Below, one piece after another: positions 53,132-63,706 of a DNA stretch of 64,000 bases. Within the stretch, counting starts at the first letter, position 1. Each line of letters begins with the position of its first letter. Source of the DNA: Flavobacterium azooxidireducens. GTDB taxonomy: Bacteria > Bacteroidota > Bacteroidia > Flavobacteriales > Flavobacteriaceae. The translations under genes and the position numbers were made by a program. Location: the NCBI RefSeq assembly GCF_023195775.1, contig NZ_CP096205.1, positions 2,916,001 to 2,980,000 on the forward strand, written 5' to 3'. The notes beneath the pieces are model-generated. The model had not been told where the DNA came from, searched no databases, and saw nothing but the letters and a program-made list of their open reading frames with translations.

Positions 53132-55426
53132 ATGAACAAACATACTTTACTGTTTTTAATTGTATTTCAATTGAGTGTTTTTTTTGGGTTCGCTCAGGAA
53201 AACACTTCCAAACATACCGTTATTAAAGGCGAAACAGTATCTTCAATTGCCAGAAAATATAAAGTAACACCAAACGATTTATATCAACTGAATCCTGATA
53301 TTTTTGATGGGATCAAAGAGGATCAAGTGATTATTATTCCAAATTCAGTTATTAAATCAACATCAAATACTGTAAAAACAGAGAGTAGTTCTAACAAATC
53401 TTCTGACGGAGTTATTTATCACAAGGTTGAATTTGGAGAAACTAAATTTGGACTTTCCAGAAGATACGGAGTTTCTATAAGCGAATTAGAAAGACAAAAT
53501 CCGCATATTGTTAACATGCTTCAAGCGGGACATCAATTGGAAATCAGGGGAGGAGTTGATTCTAACCCAACGAAATCTATAAGTATAGTTTCAAATTCTA
53601 CAACTTCAGAATTTAAAACATACGAAGTTCTTCCCGGAGAAACTTTGTACGGAATTTCCAGACGATATGGACTCACAGTTGATGATTTGGTGGATGCAAA
53701 TAGTTTGGTTGGTATTTTGAGAAGCGGTCAAATTCTTCGAATCCCGGTTAAAAATACAGTAAAAGAAAATGAAAACAATCAATTTCATTTGGTTCAAGAA
53801 GGTGAAACAAAATACGGTTTGTCAAAACGATATGGCGTAACAATTGGAGAATTAGAACAAAAGAATCCACAAATTGTTCGAATGCTTCAAACCGGACAAC
53901 GAATTGTTATACCGGGAAGAATTTCTTCAAATTTAGTTCAAAAACAAGAAACAAAACAGGAAGTAAAAGTTGTAGAAACTCCAAAATCGGAACCAGAAAT
54001 TGTTGAAACTCCGACCAAAATAGAGAAAGTTGAAGAAGTAGTAGTGATTTCAGAACCTCAAAAAGAAGAAAAACCGGAAGTAAAAGTAGTTGAAAAAGAA
54101 TCGGTTAACTCAGAATCAACAAATAATAATTGGATTGATTATGAAATTCAACCTAAAGAAACATTGTTTGGATTGTCAAGAATGGCAGGAGTTTCTCAGG
54201 ATAAATTGATTGAAGTGAATCCGATTTTGAATGAAGGTGTAAAAGCAGGAACAATTATAAAAATGCCTTCTGATAAAGTTTCGGAATATAAAAAACCTGA
54301 GACAACGATTTCTGAAACAAAAACCAATTCTGTAATTGAGAACAAAGTTGAAGCTGTCGGTCTTTTAAAAACGATCAACAAAATTGAGAAAAAGGAAATT
54401 ACTTTTTTAACATCATTTTCATCTGAAAAGTACTTGAGTTTTATTCAAAACCCAATTGCAGAACCAACCAAAGAAATTGAATTTTTTGCCGGTGCAAATT
54501 TAGCAATCGATTCTCTTAAAAATATGGGAGTCATGGTAGAATTGAAAAACATTCAAATTGAAGTTAGTAAAGATGGCAAAGCAGATGTTTCTTCTTTAAA
54601 GAAAAATAATGTTGACAAATCAAAAGCTGTTTTTTATTATTCGGAAGGAATTAATTCAGAAAAAATTGCTGAATTTTCAGCTAAGAATACTATTCCATTT
54701 CTTGTAAATAGTTTCGAAGTAAGTGCTCAAAAATCAGCAACAACTTATGTTAGTATTCCTTCCAAAAATGATTTAGCATTGATGGTTTTAAAATATATTT
54801 CAGATAAAAACGGAAATTTAGTAGTTGTGAGTGATGCAGTGAGTGCACTGAATGACGATTTTATTTTACAAAATTTTCCAAAAGCAAGATTTGTTAAAAT
54901 TTCAGAGAAAGATGTTTTAGAAGATGAAGCATTAACCAAAGAATTAATTTTAAATAGAAAAAATTTCGTTCTCCTCAACACCGATAAAACCGGTTTAATT
55001 TTAAATACTACCACTGTATTATTGAAGCATTCTAAAGAGTATAACATTCAGTTAGCCTTATTAGAACCCAAAGAATCAATTCAAAAAGAAGGTTTTTCGG
55101 AAATGCGATTTAAAGCTTTAAATACTATTTATCCATCTTATTCTGATCGAAATAATTTTAATGAAGTTGAAAAATTTAAAGCCGATTTTAAACGAAAATA
55201 TAGTTTTGAAGCGTCTGATGAAGTCATTAAAGGTTTTGATGTAACGTTTGATGCTTTAGTTCGATTGTTTCAAGACAAAAATTTTGAAGCAATGGCAAAA
55301 GATGAAATTTCAGAACAGTTAAATCATAAATTTCACTATTTTAAAGATTCAAACGGTGGATATTCTAACAAGGGCGGTTATATTCTCCAATTTGATAAAG
55401 ATTCAAATACAAAAATTGCGAATTAA
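53132..55426 (+). CDS. LysM-repeat exported protein with periplasmic-binding-like C-terminal domain
   Basis: 764 aa from the ATG at 53132 with a signal peptide (FQLSVFFGFAQEN). Five LysM modules bind peptidoglycan: TVIKGETVSSIARKYKVTPN, VEFGETKFGLSRRYGVSI, VLPGETLYGISRRYGLTV, VQEGETKYGLSKRYGVTI and, after a Lys/Glu/Pro-rich linker, IQPKETLFGLSRMAGVS. The C-terminal 350 residues (EFFAGANLAIDSLKNMGVMV, DKSKAVFYYSEGI, FDALVRLFQDK) have the pattern of a type I periplasmic-binding fold as in LppC-type proteins. No catalytic lytic domain. A cell-wall role is inferred from the LysM modules. Only 21 bp separate it from the second adhesin gene, so they may share a transcript. Confidence 0.9.
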   Translation: MNKHTLLFLIVFQLSVFFGFAQENTSKHTVIKGETVSSIARKYKVTPNDLYQLNPDIFDGIKEDQVIIIPNSVIKSTSNTVKTESSSNKSSDGVIYHKVEFGETKFGLSRRYGVSISELERQNPHIVNMLQAGHQLEIRGGVDSNPTKSISIVSNSTTSEFKTYEVLPGETLYGISRRYGLTVDDLVDANSLVGILRSGQILRIPVKNTVKENENNQFHLVQEGETKYGLSKRYGVTIGELEQKNPQIVRMLQTGQRIVIPGRISSNLVQKQETKQEVKVVETPKSEPEIVETPTKIEKVEEVVVISEPQKEEKPEVKVVEKESVNSESTNNNWIDYEIQPKETLFGLSRMAGVSQDKLIEVNPILNEGVKAGTIIKMPSDKVSEYKKPETTISETKTNSVIENKVEAVGLLKTINKIEKKEITFLTSFSSEKYLSFIQNPIAEPTKEIEFFAGANLAIDSLKNMGVMVELKNIQIEVSKDGKADVSSLKKNNVDKSKAVFYYSEGINSEKIAEFSAKNTIPFLVNSFEVSAQKSATTYVSIPSKNDLALMVLKYISDKNGNLVVVSDAVSALNDDFILQNFPKARFVKISEKDVLEDEALTKELILNRKNFVLLNTDKTGLILNTTTVLLKHSKEYNIQLALLEPKESIQKEGFSEMRFKALNTIYPSYSDRNNFNEVEKFKADFKRKYSFEASDEVIKGFDVTFDALVRLFQDKNFEAMAKDEISEQLNHKFHYFKDSNGGYSNKGGYILQFDKDSNTKIAN

Positions 55427-55447
55427 AGACAATAAACTCAATCATTT

Positions 55448-58400
55448 ATGGGTTATTTTTACAAAATAAGTATTCCTTTTAACTTTAAAAATTTAGTTAA
55501 TAGTAAATTATTACTGATTATTTTACTGCTTTCAGGAAGTGTAGCATTTGCTCAATGTCCAACGGTAACCAATCTAAATCAGTCTTTTTGTGATGTTGAA
55601 TCCCCAACTATTGCAAGCTTGCAGGCGACAAATAATGGAGGAGGGGTGGCTTGGTTTGAATCATCAACTTCCCCAACACCTCTGGGCTCAAGTTCAGCAT
55701 TGGTTAATGGGCAGAGTTATTATGCAGATAATGCGGCTGGAAATTGTGGAACAAGAATTCAAGTCACAGTAACCATTTATTCCGCACCCACCGGATCTCC
55801 TTTTCAAGGACCTTGTGTTGATTTTCCTGAGCAAGCAACTATTTCTACTCTAATTTTATCAGGAAACAATATTCAGTGGTATAACGTTGCAAATGGAGGA
55901 ACTCCGCTGACACCTGACACTATCATAATTCCTAATACAATATATTATGCGAGTCAAACCAATCCTGATACTGGTTGCGAAACATCTCGATTTTCTGTAT
56001 TTGTAACAATCGGAGTAGTTCCTGTTCCAACTGGTCCTCCAATTCAAACATTTTGTCAAGACCCTTCAAATCCTCCAACGGTCGCTAATTTAATTGCATC
56101 GGGTAATAATAATTGGTATTTAACGAATACATCTGTAATACCATTAGCCTTAAACACACCGTTGATTGACGGTCAGACGTACTATGCCACAACAGTTGAT
56201 CTTCCTTGTCAAAGTATAGAAAGATTAGCGGTTTTAGTATCTATTCAGCCTCAAAATAATGCCGGTACTGAAGATAGTATTGTTTCTTTTTGTGAAGATG
56301 ATTTTATTACTACTAATTTTGTTAATTTATTTGATTATTTAGGAGGAACTCCTTTTAATACAGGGATTTGGACAGGGCCCTTTTCTACAACTAATGGAAA
56401 TTTAGGAACGTTAGATTTATCGCAATTATCATTATCAGGAAGTCCTTATATTTTTACCTACAGTGTAAATTCTTCTACTGAATGTCCGCCTGCTTCAGCA
56501 ACTCTTACAATAACCATCAATCCGATTCCAAATGCAGGAACAAGTGATGCGATTATTTTATGTGAAACTGATGCAGCTATCGATTTATTCACCCTTTTAG
56601 GAAACAATCCTGAAGTAGGCGGAAGCTGGTCACCGGCATTGGCGAGTGGCACCGGTGTTTTCGACCCAACCCAAGATACAGCAGGTGTTTACACGTATAC
56701 GATTATCGGCACACCACCGTGTGACAATAGTTCAGCTACAATAACAGTAACGGTTAATCCAATCCCAAATCCGGGCACAGCAGGTTCAGCACCATTTTGT
56801 GAAAACGGAGCACCACAAGATTTATTCAATTATTTAGGAGGAACTCCTGATGCAGGGGGAACCTGGTCACCACCGTTAGCGAGTGGCACAGGTGTTTTCA
56901 ATCCGGCAGAAGATACAGCAGGCGTTTATACCTACACAGTAAACGATTTAGGTCCATGTGATCCGCAAAGCACGACAGTCACGGTAACCATCAACCCGAT
57001 TCCAAATGCAGGAACAAGTGATGCGATTGTTTTATGTGAAACTGATGCAGCAATCGATTTATTCAACCTTTTAGGAAACAATCCTGAAGTAGGTGGAACA
57101 TGGTCACCGGCATTGGCGAGTGGCACTGGTGTTTTCGACCCGACTCAAGATACAGCAGGCGTTTACACGTATACGATTATCGGCACACCACCGTGTGAGA
57201 ATAGTTCGGCTACTATAACAGTAACGGTTAATCCAATTCCAAATCCGGGTACAGCAGGTTCAGCACCATTTTGTGAAAACGGAGCACCACAAGATTTATT
57301 CAATTATTTAGGCGGTACACCTGATGCAGGCGGAACTTGGTCACCACCGTTAGCGAGTGGCACAGGTGTTTTCAATCCGGCAGAAGATACAGCAGGCGTT
57401 TATACCTACACAGTAAACGATTTAGGTCCATGTGATCCGCAAAGCACGACAGTCACGGTAACCATCAACCCGATTCCAAATGCAGGAACAAGTGATGCGA
57501 TTGTTTTATGTGAAACTGATGCAGCAATCGATTTATTCACCCTTTTAGGAAACAACCCAGAAGTAGGCGGAAGCTGGTCACCGGCATTGGCGAGTGGCAC
57601 TGGTGTTTTCGACCCGACTCAAGATACAGCAGGCGTTTACACGTATACGATTATCGGCACACCACCGTGTGAGAATAGTTCGGCTACAATCACAGTAACG
57701 GTTAATCCAATTCCAAATCCGGGTACAGCAGGTTCAGCACCATTTTGTGAAAACGGAGCACCACAAGATTTATTCAATTATTTAGGCGGTACACCTGATG
57801 CAGGCGGAACTTGGTCACCACCGTTAGCAAGTGGCACAGGTGTTTTCAATCCGGCAGAAGATACAGCAGGTGTTTATACTTATACCGTAAATGATTTAGG
57901 ACCATGTGATCCGCAAAGCACAACAGTCACGGTAACCATCAACCCGATTCCAAATGCAGGAACAAGTGATGCGATTGTTTTATGTGAAACTGATGCAGCA
58001 ATCGATTTATTCAACCTTTTAGGAAACAATCCTGAAGTAGGTGGAACATGGTCACCGGCATTGGCGAGTGGCACAGGAGTTTTCGACCCCGCCCAAGATA
58101 CAGCAGGCGTTTACACGTATACGATTATCGGCACACCACCGTGTGAGAATAGTTCGGCTACTATAACAGTAACGGTTAATCCAATTCCAAATCCGGGTAC
58201 AGCAGGTTCAGCACCATTTTGTGAAAACGGAGCACCACAAGATTTATTCAATTATTTAGGCGGTACACCTGATGCAGGCGGAACTTGGTCACCACCGTTA
58301 GCGAGTGGCACAGGAGTTTTCAATCCGGCAGAAGATGCAGCAGGCGTTTATACTTATACCGTAAATGATTTAGGACCATGTGATCCACAAAGCACGACAG

Positions 58401-61400
58401 TCACGGTAACCATCAATCCGATTCCAAATGCTGGAACAAGTGATGCGATTGTTTTATGTGAAACTGATGCAGCTATCGATTTATTCACCCTTTTAGGAAA
58501 CAATCCTGAAGTAGGTGGAAGCTGGTCACCGGCATTGGCGAGTGGGACAGGAGTTTTCGACCCCGCCCAAGATACAGCAGGCGTTTACACCTATACGATT
58601 ATCGGCACACTACCGTGTGAGGATAGTTCAGCTACTATAACAGTAACGGTTAATCCAATTCCAAATCCGGGAGAGGCAGGTGTAGCACCCTTTTGTGAAA
58701 ACGGAGCACCGGAAGATTTATTTAATTATTTAGGAGGAACTCCCGATGCGGGCGGAACTTGGTTACCGGCACTTGCAAGTGGCACAGGCGTTTTCGACCC
58801 GACTCAAGATACAGCAGGCGTTTATACGTATACCGTAAATGATTTAGGACCATGTGATCCGCAAAGCACGACAGTAACTGTTACGATTAACCCAATTCCT
58901 AATGCAGGAACAAGTGATGCGATTGTTTTATGTGAAACTGATGCGGCAATTGATTTATTCACTCTACTTGGAAACAATCCTGAAGTAGGCGGAACATGGT
59001 CACCGGCACTGGCGAGTGGTACAGGAGTTTTCGACCCCGCCCAAGATACAGCAGGTGTTTACACGTACACGATTATCGGCACACCACCGTGTGAGGATAG
59101 TTCAGCTACTATAACAGTAACGGTTAATCCAATTCCAAATCCGGGCACAGCTGGTTCAGCACCATTTTGTGAAAACTCACCGGCAGATGATTTATTCAAT
59201 TATTTAGGCGGCACACCTGATGCAGGAGGAACTTGGTCACCACCGTTAGCAAGTGGCACAGGTGTTTTCGACCCGACTCAAGATACAGCAGGCGTTTATA
59301 CGTATACGGTAAACGATTTAGGTCCATGTGATCCGCAAAGCACGACAGTCACGGTAACCATCAACCCGATTCCAAATGCAGGAACAAGTGATGCGATTGT
59401 TTTATGTGAAACTGATGCGGCAATTGATTTATTCACTCTACTTGGAAACAATCCTGAAGTAGGCGGAACATGGTCACCGGCACTGGCGAGTGGTACAGGA
59501 ATTTTCGACCCCGCCCAAGATACAGCAGGTGTTTACACGTACACGATTATCGGCACACCACCGTGTGAGGATAGTTCAGCTACTATAACAGTAACGGTTA
59601 ATCCAATTCCAAATCCGGGCACAGCTGGTTCAGCACCATTTTGTGAAAACTCACCGGCAGATGATTTATTCAATTATTTAGGCGGCACACCTGATGCAGG
59701 AGGAACTTGGTCACCACCGTTAGCAAGTGGCACAGGTGTTTTCGACCCGACTCAAGATACAGCAGGCGTTTATACGTATACGGTAAACGATTTAGGTCCA
59801 TGTGATCCGCAAAGCACGACAGTCACGGTAACCATCAACCCGATTCCAAATGCAGGAACAAGTGATGCGATTGTTTTATGTGAAACTGATGCGGCAATTG
59901 ATTTATTCACTCTACTTGGAAACAATCCTGAAGTAGGCGGAACATGGTCACCGGCACTGGCGAGTGGTACAGGAGTTTTCGACCCCGCCCAAGATACAGC
60001 AGGTGTTTACACGTACACGATTATCGGCACACCACCGTGTGAGGATAGTTCAGCTACTATAACAGTAACGGTTAATCCAATTCCAAATCCGGGCACAGCT
60101 GGTTCAGCACCATTTTGTGAAAACTCACCGGCAGATGATTTATTCAATTATTTAGGCGGCACACCTGATGCAGGAGGAACTTGGTCACCACCGTTAGCAA
60201 GTGGCACAGGTGTTTTCGACCCGACTCAAGATACAGCAGGCGTTTATACGTATACGGTAAACGATTTAGGTCCATGTGATCCGCAAAGCACGACAGTCAC
60301 GGTAACCATCAACCCGATTCCAAATGCAGGAACAAGTGATGCGATTGTTTTATGTGAAACTGATGCGGCAATTGATTTATTCACTCTACTTGGAAACAAT
60401 CCTGAAGTAGGCGGAACATGGTCACCGGCATTGGCGAGTGGGACAGGAGTTTTCGACCCATCCCAAGATACAGCAGGTGTTTACACGTACACGATTATCG
60501 GCACACTACCGTGTGAGGATAGTTCAGCTACTATAACAGTAACGGTTAATCCAATTCCAAATCCGGGAGAGGCAGGTGTAGCACCCTTTTGTGAAAACGG
60601 AGCACCGGAAGATTTATTTAATTATTTAGGAGGAACTCCCGATGCGGACGGAACTTGGTTACCGGCACTTGCAAGTGGCACAGGCGTTTTCGACCCGACT
60701 CAAGATACAGCAGGTGTTTATACGTATACGGTAAATGATTTAGGGCCATGTGATCCACAAAGCACAACAGTCACGGTAACTATCAACCCGATTCCAAATG
60801 CAGGAACTGATGGAGCCACAACTGTTTGTGAAAACGACCCAAGTTTTGATTTATTCACGTTTTTAGGCAACAATCCTGAAATAGGAGGTGAATGGTTCCC
60901 AGAACTAGCGAGTGGCATAGGAATTTTCACACCGGGCATTGATCAACCGGGAATTTATACTTATACGATTATTGGAACATTTCCTTGTGAGAATAGCACA
61001 GCAAGTGTAACGGTAGATGTTAATTCTACTGCTAATGCAGGAACTTTTACAGGAATTCAAAGTGTTTGTGCTTCAGAAGGAACATTTGATTTGAATACAT
61101 TATTAGATGGAACTCAACAAGTTGGCGGAAGTTGGACAGATAATCAAGGCGACACAGTTTCAAATGTGTTAACAATTACTAATTTATCTCCTGGAACGTA
61201 TAATTTTATTTATACAGTAACAACCGATTGTAATACCGATTCCGAACCTGTTCAATTAACAATTATTCAAGGAACGGAAATTCTTCCGGAAGACGTGATT
61301 GTTCTTTCACCTATTTGTCAAGGAGAAAATTCAACGGTTACCATTTTCAATTTAGCAGATGGAAATTATTCATTGAATTATTCACTTTCAGGAAGTAATT

Positions 61401-62752
61401 CTGTAGACAATCAAATCGTATTATTTACGGTTGTTGATGGCGAAGTAAGTTTTGAAATAGATACCGCACAATTGGCAAATCCGGGAATTACCACTTTGGC
61501 ATTTAATTCGATTTTAAACACGGTTACAAATTGTGGAACGGTACTAACCGGATTATCTTTTGAAATTGAAATCTTACCATTATTAACTTTGGCAAATACT
61601 AACTTAACTGTTCAAAATGTTTGTCTTGGAACGGAAGTTATCGTTCAAATTTCGGGAGCAACTAATTTGGCTGATGGAACATATCAATTTGTTTATTCCA
61701 TTCCGAATGCAAATCCGATTACAGGAAATTCAGGAGATGTTACTATTAACGGAGGTTCAGGTCAATTTACAGTTCCTGCTTCTGTGTTTCCAACGGCAGG
61801 AAATTATACGTTGACTTTTAATTCGATTACAAGTGAAACTTTACCTTGTAATAATTTGAATCCGGCTGTTTCAGTTTCATTTGAAATTTTACCTGCGGCA
61901 ACCATAACTGAAGCATTGGTTTCACTTTCCGCAATTTGTGCAAATTCAGACGGAACCGTTACTATAACAAATGCAACAAACTTATCAAATGGAACATACC
62001 AATTAACTTATCAAATAACAGGAGCAATTACACATAACGAAACAATTTCTGTTGAATTTTTGAATGGACAAGCTAGCTTTGTAATTCCATCCACCATTTT
62101 AATAAATGCAGGTGAAATTACACTTTCCATCAATCAAATAAATTCTAATACAGGGAATGCTTGTGGCACATCTGGTCATACTTTCAATTCAGTAACATTA
62201 AGCATAGAAAATGTAGAAACTCCAGAACTTATTGAAGGCGGAAATTCATTTTGTGAAGATGATAATGCCACCATTGCCAATTTAAGCAACAACATCGATA
62301 GTGACCAAACCATTATTTGGTATGATGCTCCTTTGAATGGAAATGCTTATTCTGATTCAACTGTTTTGGTTGATGGACAAGTTTATTATGCTTCCTTTCA
62401 ATCTTCAACTGGTTGCGGAAGTACGGTTCGATTAGCGGTAACAGTTTCCATTAGAGATTGTACAGATATTATCATTCCCGATGGATTTTCACCTAATGAT
62501 GATGGAATTAATGACTTTTTTGTGATTAAAAACATCAGAACATTATATCCGAATTTCGATTTAGAAATATTCAATCGTTACGGAAGCATCCTTTACAAAG
62601 GAAATGCAGCTTCTCAAGATTGGGATGGAACATCAGACAAAGGAATTCAAGTTGGCGGCAACAAACTTCCAGCCGGAGTCTATTTCTTTATCATCAATTT
62701 TAATGACGGAATTAGAGAACCATTGCAAGGAAGGGTTTATTTAAGCAGATAA
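55448..62752 (+). CDS. Giant repetitive surface adhesin, T9SS/gliding type-B C-terminal domain
   Basis: 2434 aa. A signal peptide ends at SVAFAQC. Residues about 36-280 hold three FC-type modules like those of the first adhesin (SFCDVESPTIASLQ...WF...YYA). Residues about 357-1778 are nine near-identical 158-aa units, each of two 79-aa halves (NPIPNAGTSDAIVLCETDAA..., NPIPNPGTAGSAPFCENGAP...). Then diverged halves, three beta-rich domains (about 1990-2260) and another FC module. The intact C-terminal domain from about 2341 reads PDGFSPNDDGINDFFVIKNI, FNRYGSILYKG, NKLPAGVYFFIINF and ends VYLSR, the signal for the T9SS. SprF-like and OmpA-like partner genes follow at once. Cell adhesion or gliding is inferred from the domain type. 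Confidence 0.93.
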   Translation: MGYFYKISIPFNFKNLVNSKLLLIILLLSGSVAFAQCPTVTNLNQSFCDVESPTIASLQATNNGGGVAWFESSTSPTPLGSSSALVNGQSYYADNAAGNCGTRIQVTVTIYSAPTGSPFQGPCVDFPEQATISTLILSGNNIQWYNVANGGTPLTPDTIIIPNTIYYASQTNPDTGCETSRFSVFVTIGVVPVPTGPPIQTFCQDPSNPPTVANLIASGNNNWYLTNTSVIPLALNTPLIDGQTYYATTVDLPCQSIERLAVLVSIQPQNNAGTEDSIVSFCEDDFITTNFVNLFDYLGGTPFNTGIWTGPFSTTNGNLGTLDLSQLSLSGSPYIFTYSVNSSTECPPASATLTITINPIPNAGTSDAIILCETDAAIDLFTLLGNNPEVGGSWSPALASGTGVFDPTQDTAGVYTYTIIGTPPCDNSSATITVTVNPIPNPGTAGSAPFCENGAPQDLFNYLGGTPDAGGTWSPPLASGTGVFNPAEDTAGVYTYTVNDLGPCDPQSTTVTVTINPIPNAGTSDAIVLCETDAAIDLFNLLGNNPEVGGTWSPALASGTGVFDPTQDTAGVYTYTIIGTPPCENSSATITVTVNPIPNPGTAGSAPFCENGAPQDLFNYLGGTPDAGGTWSPPLASGTGVFNPAEDTAGVYTYTVNDLGPCDPQSTTVTVTINPIPNAGTSDAIVLCETDAAIDLFTLLGNNPEVGGSWSPALASGTGVFDPTQDTAGVYTYTIIGTPPCENSSATITVTVNPIPNPGTAGSAPFCENGAPQDLFNYLGGTPDAGGTWSPPLASGTGVFNPAEDTAGVYTYTVNDLGPCDPQSTTVTVTINPIPNAGTSDAIVLCETDAAIDLFNLLGNNPEVGGTWSPALASGTGVFDPAQDTAGVYTYTIIGTPPCENSSATITVTVNPIPNPGTAGSAPFCENGAPQDLFNYLGGTPDAGGTWSPPLASGTGVFNPAEDAAGVYTYTVNDLGPCDPQSTTVTVTINPIPNAGTSDAIVLCETDAAIDLFTLLGNNPEVGGSWSPALASGTGVFDPAQDTAGVYTYTIIGTLPCEDSSATITVTVNPIPNPGEAGVAPFCENGAPEDLFNYLGGTPDAGGTWLPALASGTGVFDPTQDTAGVYTYTVNDLGPCDPQSTTVTVTINPIPNAGTSDAIVLCETDAAIDLFTLLGNNPEVGGTWSPALASGTGVFDPAQDTAGVYTYTIIGTPPCEDSSATITVTVNPIPNPGTAGSAPFCENSPADDLFNYLGGTPDAGGTWSPPLASGTGVFDPTQDTAGVYTYTVNDLGPCDPQSTTVTVTINPIPNAGTSDAIVLCETDAAIDLFTLLGNNPEVGGTWSPALASGTGIFDPAQDTAGVYTYTIIGTPPCEDSSATITVTVNPIPNPGTAGSAPFCENSPADDLFNYLGGTPDAGGTWSPPLASGTGVFDPTQDTAGVYTYTVNDLGPCDPQSTTVTVTINPIPNAGTSDAIVLCETDAAIDLFTLLGNNPEVGGTWSPALASGTGVFDPAQDTAGVYTYTIIGTPPCEDSSATITVTVNPIPNPGTAGSAPFCENSPADDLFNYLGGTPDAGGTWSPPLASGTGVFDPTQDTAGVYTYTVNDLGPCDPQSTTVTVTINPIPNAGTSDAIVLCETDAAIDLFTLLGNNPEVGGTWSPALASGTGVFDPSQDTAGVYTYTIIGTLPCEDSSATITVTVNPIPNPGEAGVAPFCENGAPEDLFNYLGGTPDADGTWLPALASGTGVFDPTQDTAGVYTYTVNDLGPCDPQSTTVTVTINPIPNAGTDGATTVCENDPSFDLFTFLGNNPEIGGEWFPELASGIGIFTPGIDQPGIYTYTIIGTFPCENSTASVTVDVNSTANAGTFTGIQSVCASEGTFDLNTLLDGTQQVGGSWTDNQGDTVSNVLTITNLSPGTYNFIYTVTTDCNTDSEPVQLTIIQGTEILPEDVIVLSPICQGENSTVTIFNLADGNYSLNYSLSGSNSVDNQIVLFTVVDGEVSFEIDTAQLANPGITTLAFNSILNTVTNCGTVLTGLSFEIEILPLLTLANTNLTVQNVCLGTEVIVQISGATNLADGTYQFVYSIPNANPITGNSGDVTINGGSGQFTVPASVFPTAGNYTLTFNSITSETLPCNNLNPAVSVSFEILPAATITEALVSLSAICANSDGTVTITNATNLSNGTYQLTYQITGAITHNETISVEFLNGQASFVIPSTILINAGEITLSINQINSNTGNACGTSGHTFNSVTLSIENVETPELIEGGNSFCEDDNATIANLSNNIDSDQTIIWYDAPLNGNAYSDSTVLVDGQVYYASFQSSTGCGSTVRLAVTVSIRDCTDIIIPDGFSPNDDGINDFFVIKNIRTLYPNFDLEIFNRYGSILYKGNAASQDWDGTSDKGIQVGGNKLPAGVYFFIINFNDGIREPLQGRVYLSR
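56517..60782 (+). repeat. Nine tandem 474-bp repeats inside the second adhesin
   Basis: Units start near 56517, 56991, 57465, 57939, 58413, 58887, 59361, 59835 and 60309; the period is exactly 474 bp (158 codons) with no indels. Units 1-4 alternate in two types (FTLL with GGSW against FNLL with GGTW), giving a 948-bp higher-order period. Units 6-8 are nearly identical over the whole length (ENSPADDLF). Units 5 and 9 share GEAGVAPFCENGAPEDLF. A diverged half-unit follows at 60783. Such an array is prone to recombination and to assembly collapse. Confidence 0.95.
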
Positions 62753-62754
62753 TT

Positions 62755-63696
62755 ATGAAAAAACTTATCAAATATAAAATTCAATTATTCCTACTTCTGA
62801 TGTCAATGATGGCAACGGCTCAGCAGGATCCACAATACACACAATATATGTACAATATGAGTGTGCTCAATCCTGCTTATGCAACCGATAATCCGGATGT
62901 AATTAATTTTGGAGCTCTTTATCGTGCACAGTGGGTTGGATCGGTAGGCGGACCAACAACCGGTTCATTTTTTGCTCATTCGCCTATTGCTAAAAAAATT
63001 GAAATGGGACTTTCTATTATCCACGATCAAATTGGTGATGTGGTGAATGAAACCAATGTTTTTGTTGATTTTGCTTATGTTTTAAAATTAAATGAAACCA
63101 ACAAACTTTCCTTTGGAATAAAAGGAGGAGCCACTTTTTTTAATACAAGTTTTGACGGATTTGTTTATTCAGATGATCTTCCCGATCCGGCTTTTGCCAA
63201 TAATTTAAGCAGAACTTTTCCCAATGTTGGAGTAGGGGCTTTTTACTTTGGTGAGAATTATTATTTAGGTTTATCCAGTCCGAATTTATTGCGAACTAAA
63301 CATTTAGAAAGAGAAGATGGAATTATAGCAACCGGTGTTGAAGAAATCCATTACTTTTTAACGGGAGGTTATGTATTTAATTTGAATGATAATTTGAAAT
63401 TCAAACCCGCTTTTATGACCAAAGCAGCAACCGGAGCCCCAATGTCTTTAGATATTACAACAAATTTTTTGATTAATAATGTGTTTGAAATTGGTGCAGG
63501 ATATAGATGGGATGATTCTGTGAGTGGATTAGTGAATTTTAAAATTTCTCCGTCACTCAGAATTGGTTATGCTTATGATTATACGCTTTCTAATTTGGGG
63601 AATTTCAATTCCGGAAGTCATGAAATTATGATTCTATTTGATTTGAACAAGAAAGGAAGTAGCAATGGTTATGATAAATCCCCACGTTTTTTCTAA
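62755..63696 (+). CDS. PorP/SprF-family outer-membrane protein, second locus
   Basis: 313 aa. Signal peptide to LMSMMATAQ, then QDPQYTQYMYNMSVLNPAYA, the PorP/SprF opening, barrel-type strands, and the ending SHEIMILFDLNKKGSS...SPRFF. Its start lies 2 bp after the adhesin stop, so the two are tightly coupled; this suggests it is specific for that adhesin. It is a paralogue of 16456-17382 (shared LKFKPAFMTKAATGAPMS and AGYRWDDSVSGL stretches against LKFKPAFLAKAVSGAPIT and ASHRWDDSVSAL). Confidence 0.93.
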   Translation: MKKLIKYKIQLFLLLMSMMATAQQDPQYTQYMYNMSVLNPAYATDNPDVINFGALYRAQWVGSVGGPTTGSFFAHSPIAKKIEMGLSIIHDQIGDVVNETNVFVDFAYVLKLNETNKLSFGIKGGATFFNTSFDGFVYSDDLPDPAFANNLSRTFPNVGVGAFYFGENYYLGLSSPNLLRTKHLEREDGIIATGVEEIHYFLTGGYVFNLNDNLKFKPAFMTKAATGAPMSLDITTNFLINNVFEIGAGYRWDDSVSGLVNFKISPSLRIGYAYDYTLSNLGNFNSGSHEIMILFDLNKKGSSNGYDKSPRFF

Positions 63697-63706
63697 AGAA
63701 ATTAAA

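Noticed and set aside
56517..60782. 474-bp repeats as an assembly duplication only
   Set aside because: Units differ in ordered, patterned ways, and two flanking half-units are diverged, so most of the array must be real even if the exact copy number is uncertain.
56458..60939. Repeated 64-73-codon minus-strand frames at 474-bp spacing
   Set aside because: They are mirror images of the adhesin repeats. Their spacing was useful only to confirm the 474-bp period.
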